Shown here piece after piece: positions 59,881 through 64,000 of a DNA stretch of 64,000 bases. Made by a program: the position numbers and the translations under genes. The stretch comes from Drosophila miranda (Eukaryota; Arthropoda; Insecta; Diptera; Drosophilidae), in contig NC_046676.1 in assembly GCF_003369915.1 (NCBI RefSeq), positions 16,722,001 through 16,786,000 of the forward strand, read 5' to 3'. Position 1 is the stretch's first letter; every line of letters starts with the position of its first letter. The notes below the pieces were generated by a model. The model saw nothing but the letters and a program-made list of their open reading frames with translations, was not told the origin of the DNA and made no database searches.

Positions 59881-62217
59881 GGGGAGGACAATGGTGGCTG
59901 CTATCCCGCTCGCGCCTAGCAGCGTCTGCTGCTTGCGCGCCTCCTGGATAGCCTCCAACTGGGGCAATAATTCGCACAGGCGATCAGAGAGATGAATCCG
60001 TCCCCGCTTGGTGGCATATTTGACAGCTAGCTGTAGGAGCTCAGTGCAGGCAATCGACTCGATTAGCTCGCGGGCCCGTGTCTCGCATTCGCTGCTGCAG
60101 GCCAGCGCAAAAAGCTTGATGGCGGTCTCCTTCTGCATCTTCTCGGCGCCCTCCGCCTGCATCAGACTGGATCGCAGCAGGGCATCCTCCAGTTCCGACT
60201 TTTCCACTTCGATATCGCATAGTGGGATTTGCATGCGCAGTTCCTGCAGCATGGGGCGGGGATTGGTCATCGGATAGGATGTGCCGCGGCAGAGGACTGC
60301 CTGTACGATTTGCCGACGCTCGGAGACGGCCACCACAAAGTAATTGTTCGATACGCTGGAGCTCTGCTTCATGGTGTCACAAATGGGGAACCAGGCATTG
60401 CTGCTCGTCCTGTACAGCTGCAGCAGACCCATGTGGTCTGCCATGCTAGGCGACCCGGTTTCACTGAAGCCGAGCCAGGCTATCTGTCTGCCAGGAGTGA
60501 GTGGCACAGGCAGATGTTCGAGGCGAAGGCTAAGTCCATTGATAGTCACTAGCATGGCCGAAAGATGCTGCTGGGTCTGGCTAGGAGCAGAGCTGTGGTA
60601 GACCAACATCAGGCTGTGCTCGTGTCCGGCTAAAGCCACCACGGGGCCTGGTATGCTTAACACCTCGCGCTGGGTACCCATAACGCTGAAGATGCGAAGG
60701 AAACTGGAACTGGTGGCAACTGCGACCAGGTGGCTGGTGGCCACCAGCGCATCCACGGACTCGCAGTCCGGCAGGCTGAGAGACCACTCTTTGTTTCCCG
60801 CGGCGGCCAAAGCAATCACCACCAGCTTGCTGGACTCGTTGGAGGCCAAAGCCAGGGCCCCGCTGCTCAGGCTGGCCAGATTGTGCTGGTTATAATTGCT
60901 TATGTGCAGCGAATGGTGAATGCTCGCATCATGGAATTCCACATCTATGGAACTCTCGCCAGACGGCTCCACGTGGCCTGAGACAATGCCGACATCGTTC
61001 CAAGCCATGTATCGGTGCTCGAGATCGCAAGGCGTGGAGCTGGGCTGGAAGGCAGACTGCTGTTTGAAAAGTTTGATTTGAGGTGCAGCTGGTGCAGGCT
61101 CCACTCTGCTGCTGCTGGCCCGGGAGAGCTCGTCATCAATGGGATCCGCATAGTTCATGACGTCGCGCTTCAACTGCTCTAGACTAACGCCGTCACCATC
61201 ATCTGCAGGCGCTTCTGGATTTCCTGCTCGCGCAAACTTAAATTTGCTTAGCAGATCCGCTCGGACGTCTTCTAATTCCTCCTCCTCCATATCGGCTTCT
61301 GCGTCTTCGCTCATGAATACGGTTCCCAGCTGCCCAGTGGCATCACAAAAGGCCACTTCCTCCTCGTCCGCCTTGCTCCAGGCCAGGCAAGTGATGGAAT
61401 TGCAATCATTTGGCGGCGACTCCACAGAGATCGCTGTTCGCTTCTTTATGTCAAAGACGCTCACTTCGCCCTTGGTTGTTCCAGCGGCCAGACGCTCCCC
61501 GTTTGGAGAGAACTGGCAGCAGCTGTAGTTGCTGGAGACCTTATCGTCGCGCAGCTTGTAGGCGACCTCCCAGTTGGCCGTATTGAGCACCACAATTTCG
61601 TTGTCCACTGCATAGGCCAAAAGTTCCCCGCTCTGGGGCTCAAAGGTGGGCGTGCCGTATTGAGTCGCACTCTCGAAACTGTTCACTCGTGGAAGTCCAG
61701 TAATGTTCTTCAGCTCTGTTGCCGTCTCAAAGTTCCACACCTTCAGTTGACCGTCGCCGCTGACCGAGGCCAGTAATTTCCTCTCAATAAACATGTCCAG
61801 AGCGAGTATAGGTCCTGTATGACCCTCTAGGACAATTACATTGCCCGCATTCTCGCCGCGTAGCACCTTAATTGTTGCATCCTCGCTGCCTGCTGCCGTG
61901 TACTCGCCATACACTTTAAGACACGTTGCTGGGGCGGTGAACCGCATGAGGATTCCATCGCTGTCCATTTCGGGAAACGTGTAGGCATGAATGGTGTTGC
62001 GGTCGGTGGAGGCCAGAAGGCGGCTGCCCGAGTGAGCGATGCACATGACAAACTCCCCCAGGCAGGTGGAGCGCGGGTCATCGTCGCTGATGCACGTCCA
62101 GTGGCGAATATCACCATCGGTGCCGCACGTAATGATAAACTCGCCCTTCGGCGTGTACAGGAGCCCAGTGTATCCATTGGTGTGCGCATAGCGTAGGGCA
62201 CTTCGCGAGAAGCTCAT
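59557..62217 (-). CDS. Ctf4: Chromosome transmission fidelity factor 4 / AND-1 (WDHD1) homologue
   Basis: Intronless 886-residue replisome protein that links the CMG helicase to DNA polymerase alpha-primase. N-terminal WD40 repeats cover about residues 10-300 (start RYAHTNGYTGLLYTPKGEF, then GHTGPILALDM, SVSGDGQLKVWNF and FSPNGERLAAGTTKGEVSVFD). An acidic linker follows (about 308-380), then the SepB/trimerisation domain marked by HRYMAWNDVGIV, IDVEFHDASIHHSLHISNYN and IPGPVVALAGHEHSL. The helical region ends near residue 790. The basic tail (residues about 780-886) lacks the HMG box of the vertebrate protein. ATG at 62217 (MSFSRSALRYAHTNG) is the start; an in-frame TTG upstream is not credible. 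The 3' end is part of a tandem duplication. Confidence 0.94.
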   Translation of the reverse strand: MSFSRSALRYAHTNGYTGLLYTPKGEFIITCGTDGDIRHWTCISDDDPRSTCLGEFVMCIAHSGSRLLASTDRNTIHAYTFPEMDSDGILMRFTAPATCLKVYGEYTAAGSEDATIKVLRGENAGNVIVLEGHTGPILALDMFIERKLLASVSGDGQLKVWNFETATELKNITGLPRVNSFESATQYGTPTFEPQSGELLAYAVDNEIVVLNTANWEVAYKLRDDKVSSNYSCCQFSPNGERLAAGTTKGEVSVFDIKKRTAISVESPPNDCNSITCLAWSKADEEEVAFCDATGQLGTVFMSEDAEADMEEEELEDVRADLLSKFKFARAGNPEAPADDGDGVSLEQLKRDVMNYADPIDDELSRASSSRVEPAPAAPQIKLFKQQSAFQPSSTPCDLEHRYMAWNDVGIVSGHVEPSGESSIDVEFHDASIHHSLHISNYNQHNLASLSSGALALASNESSKLVVIALAAAGNKEWSLSLPDCESVDALVATSHLVAVATSSSFLRIFSVMGTQREVLSIPGPVVALAGHEHSLMLVYHSSAPSQTQQHLSAMLVTINGLSLRLEHLPVPLTPGRQIAWLGFSETGSPSMADHMGLLQLYRTSSNAWFPICDTMKQSSSVSNNYFVVAVSERRQIVQAVLCRGTSYPMTNPRPMLQELRMQIPLCDIEVEKSELEDALLRSSLMQAEGAEKMQKETAIKLFALACSSECETRARELIESIACTELLQLAVKYATKRGRIHLSDRLCELLPQLEAIQEARKQQTLLGASGIAATIVLPMTPTAGSQGQGPKPKPIELSSTKRGALKRFTNSPNMFKAATRPSTPESTTPLDTQENIFADAESEVATGKSTEQRTPLNAVNPFAMKRKLVDTGVIFGSEKLKLAKK

Positions 62218-62331
62218 TTTGTTCAATGTTCAATGAAAATAAAATAAACACAGACTCGCGCTGAACTACGGCTTTTGGCGCCAAAAAAAAGTGTAATAGA
62301 CAGACAGTGTTGGGCAGCGACAGCTGATTCA

Positions 62332-62341
62332 AACAGCTGAT
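62332..62341. promoter_or_regulatory. E-box (core motif 5) in the Ctf4 - NDUFAF5 divergent promoter
   Basis: AACAGCTGAT matches the fly core-promoter E-box AWCAGCTGWT. A second CAGCTGATT lies at 62321. The whole spacer between the two divergent start codons is only 206 bp, so both genes probably share these elements. Confidence 0.6.
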
Positions 62342-62423
62342 TCTGTTTTGGTTTGTTTCTCTGCCGGTGTACTGGATTTGTTACCGCATACCATACATTT
62401 AATTTAATTTTACTAAACGGACT

Positions 62424-63537
62424 ATGTTAAAGAACTTAACAAAGTTATCAACCTTGAAGGTCACCTGTGATCTGCGGGCCCTCTCCTCACTCACACAGCC
62501 CACGCATCAAAACATCTTTGACCGCAACGCCAAGCGGCTACAAAAGGAACGCGCCGCCCTGAGGTAAGTTTTTCTCGGGGTTTAAAGAGGCTTTCTAAGA
62601 ACTGTTTGCGTCCACAGTGAGGATGTAGGACTTTATGACTATCTGAAGGAGGAGGTGGGCTTTCGACTGGCGGATCGTGTGTTTGACATTAAACGCGAGT
62701 TCAAGGCGGCCGCCGACATCGGATGCAGTCGAGGCTACCTCTCCAAGCACATTCTGGCAGAGAGCGTGGAGCATCTGACGCTCACAGACACTAGTGCCAC
62801 GATGCTTGAGCAGGCGCAGGGCACGCCAGGCCTCAAAATACACAAAATAGTCAGAGATGAGGAGAACTTGGATGTGGGTAAAAAATAATTTGAATTTCTT
62901 TTCAACGATCACGTGCAACTTTTTCTATTCACAGTTTGAGGAGAACTCTCTGGATCTGGTCATCTCCAGCCTTAGTCTGCATTGGGTAAATGACCTGCCG
63001 GGTTGCTTTGCCCAGATTAAGCGCAGCTTAAAACCAGACGGCGTCTTCATAGCATCCATGTTTGGCGGGGATACGTTGTATGAGTTGCGCTCCTCGCTGC
63101 AGTTAGCCGAGCTGGAGCGCAAGGGTGGCATCTCACCGCACATCTCGCCGTTTACCCAAATACGCGACATCGGATCTCTCCTAAACCGCGCCGGCTTCAC
63201 CATGCTGACCATAGACACCGACGAATTAGTAATTGGCTATCCCAGCATGTTTGAGCTGATGTGGGATCTCAAGGGAATGGCGGAGAACAACGCGGCCTTC
63301 AATAGGCCCGCACACCTTAGTCGTGAGACAATGCTGGCGGCCAGTGCCATCTACCAGGAGCTCTATGCCAAACCCAACGAAAGTGGCGTGCCGGCCACCT
63401 TTCAAATCATTTACTTTGTGGGCTGGAAGCCGGGACCCAACCAGCCGCAGCCATTGGCACGCGGCACAGGCGAAGTGTCGCTCAAGGATCTGGGAAAGAT
63501 TATCGAAAAGGGCGGCAAGCTGGACCCACAGACGTGA
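62424..63537 (+). CDS. NDUFAF5: Complex I assembly factor NDUFAF5-like methyltransferase
   Basis: Three exons (62424-62563, 62618-62873, 62935-63537) join in frame to 332 residues. The family is a mitochondrial matrix Rossmann-fold protein that hydroxylates an arginine of NDUFS7 early in complex I assembly. The N-terminus ([20 protein letters not shown]) suits a mitochondrial presequence. [14 protein letters not shown] opens the conserved domain. The SAM-binding loop is [13 protein letters not shown], followed by [29 protein letters not shown] and a post-motif block [21 protein letters not shown]. The C-terminal [20 protein letters not shown] is characteristic. From memory the fly gene is CG8067. 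Intact. Confidence 0.92.
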
Positions 63538-64000
63538 AAATGGGGGGACGCGCAAGTTCAGTTAAGTTTTATTTTAAAACGCTCTTGAACATAATCTATT
63601 ACTTAAATAAATATGATTCCCTTGTTGGGAAACTTAATTTAATGATTCATGGTCTGATCCGTGTAAATTCTCATCCCGGAAATAATTATAAAGAATGCAC
63701 TATCATTTCGTTCGTCAATTTGTTGCGGTTTTGTATAACTACATATATTATATCTATCATAATGATTCGATTCTTCGATTAATATTTGGTTGCATTTGGC
63801 TCCGGGTCCGGCTCCGGCTCCGGCACCGGCTTTACACTCGCTTACATTTCTTGGACGTAACTTTTTAACGTTGCTTTGTATTTTCATCGGTACGTATATA
63901 CAAGTACAATTTACAACAATTTATAATATATGTTTATTTGTAGTTCAATATGCAATCTAATAGACTTCTAACCGGTTTGTATGTGTATTAGATACGATTT
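63538..64000. other. 3' flank of NDUFAF5
   Basis: AT-rich sequence with AATAAA at about 63606, suitable for NDUFAF5 polyadenylation, and a GGCTCC/GGCACC hexamer tract at 63798-63830. No gene was supported up to the window end. Confidence 0.45.

Overview
The window is animal nuclear DNA, almost certainly from a Drosophila species. Genes have short introns (about 55-70 bp) with GTRAGT/AG borders. Promoters carry fly core elements (DRE TATCGATA, Ohler motif 1 GGTCACACT, motif 6 and E-box motif 5). The protein set matches genes that, from memory, lie on D. melanogaster arm 2R (Muller element C). The homopolymer-rich introns and changed gene order suggest a species well separated from melanogaster, perhaps of the obscura group, but I cannot fix the species.

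Left block (1-8.3 kb), compact housekeeping genes: a mARC molybdenum enzyme (minus, cut by the window edge and frameshifted), Lsm11 of the U7 snRNP (plus), an INO80E-type chromatin remodelling subunit (minus), peroxisomal (S)-2-hydroxyacid oxidase ending in SKL (minus), and the peroxisomal AAA ATPase Pex6 (minus). The last two are neighbours acting in the same organelle.

Middle (8.3-47.5 kb): a two-unit repeat array, Taf5 of TFIID (plus), the PWP1 homologue nclb (minus), a 5-hydroxyisourate hydrolase (plus), and then a gene of about 30 kb (15.5-46 kb, plus) encoding a roughly 1,516-residue, mostly disordered protein that resembles vertebrate CRACD. It has very long introns, non-coding leader exons and several alternative N-termini. 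A three-exon gene for a 140-residue four-helix membrane protein is nested in its first intron on the opposite strand. An inverted copy of the left repeat array closes the block at 46.8-47.4 kb, so the 37 kb between is flanked by inverted duplications.

Right block (47.5-64 kb), compact again: mitochondrial phenylalanyl-tRNA synthetase (plus), a cytosolic sulfotransferase (minus), an unrecognised 349-residue protein (minus), a MOV10-like RNA helicase with two alternative 3' ends (minus), a tandem duplication of the 3' end of Ctf4, Ctf4/AND-1 itself (minus) and the complex I assembly factor NDUFAF5 (plus).

Most notable observations: the longer helicase form would end in a consensus CaaX prenylation box (CAIS); the inverted duplications include the apparent promoters of Pex6 and PheRS-m; Ctf4 has a recent truncated tail duplicate; and mARC carries a one-base frameshift right after its membrane anchor. 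All exon joins were worked out by hand from splice sites and reading phase.
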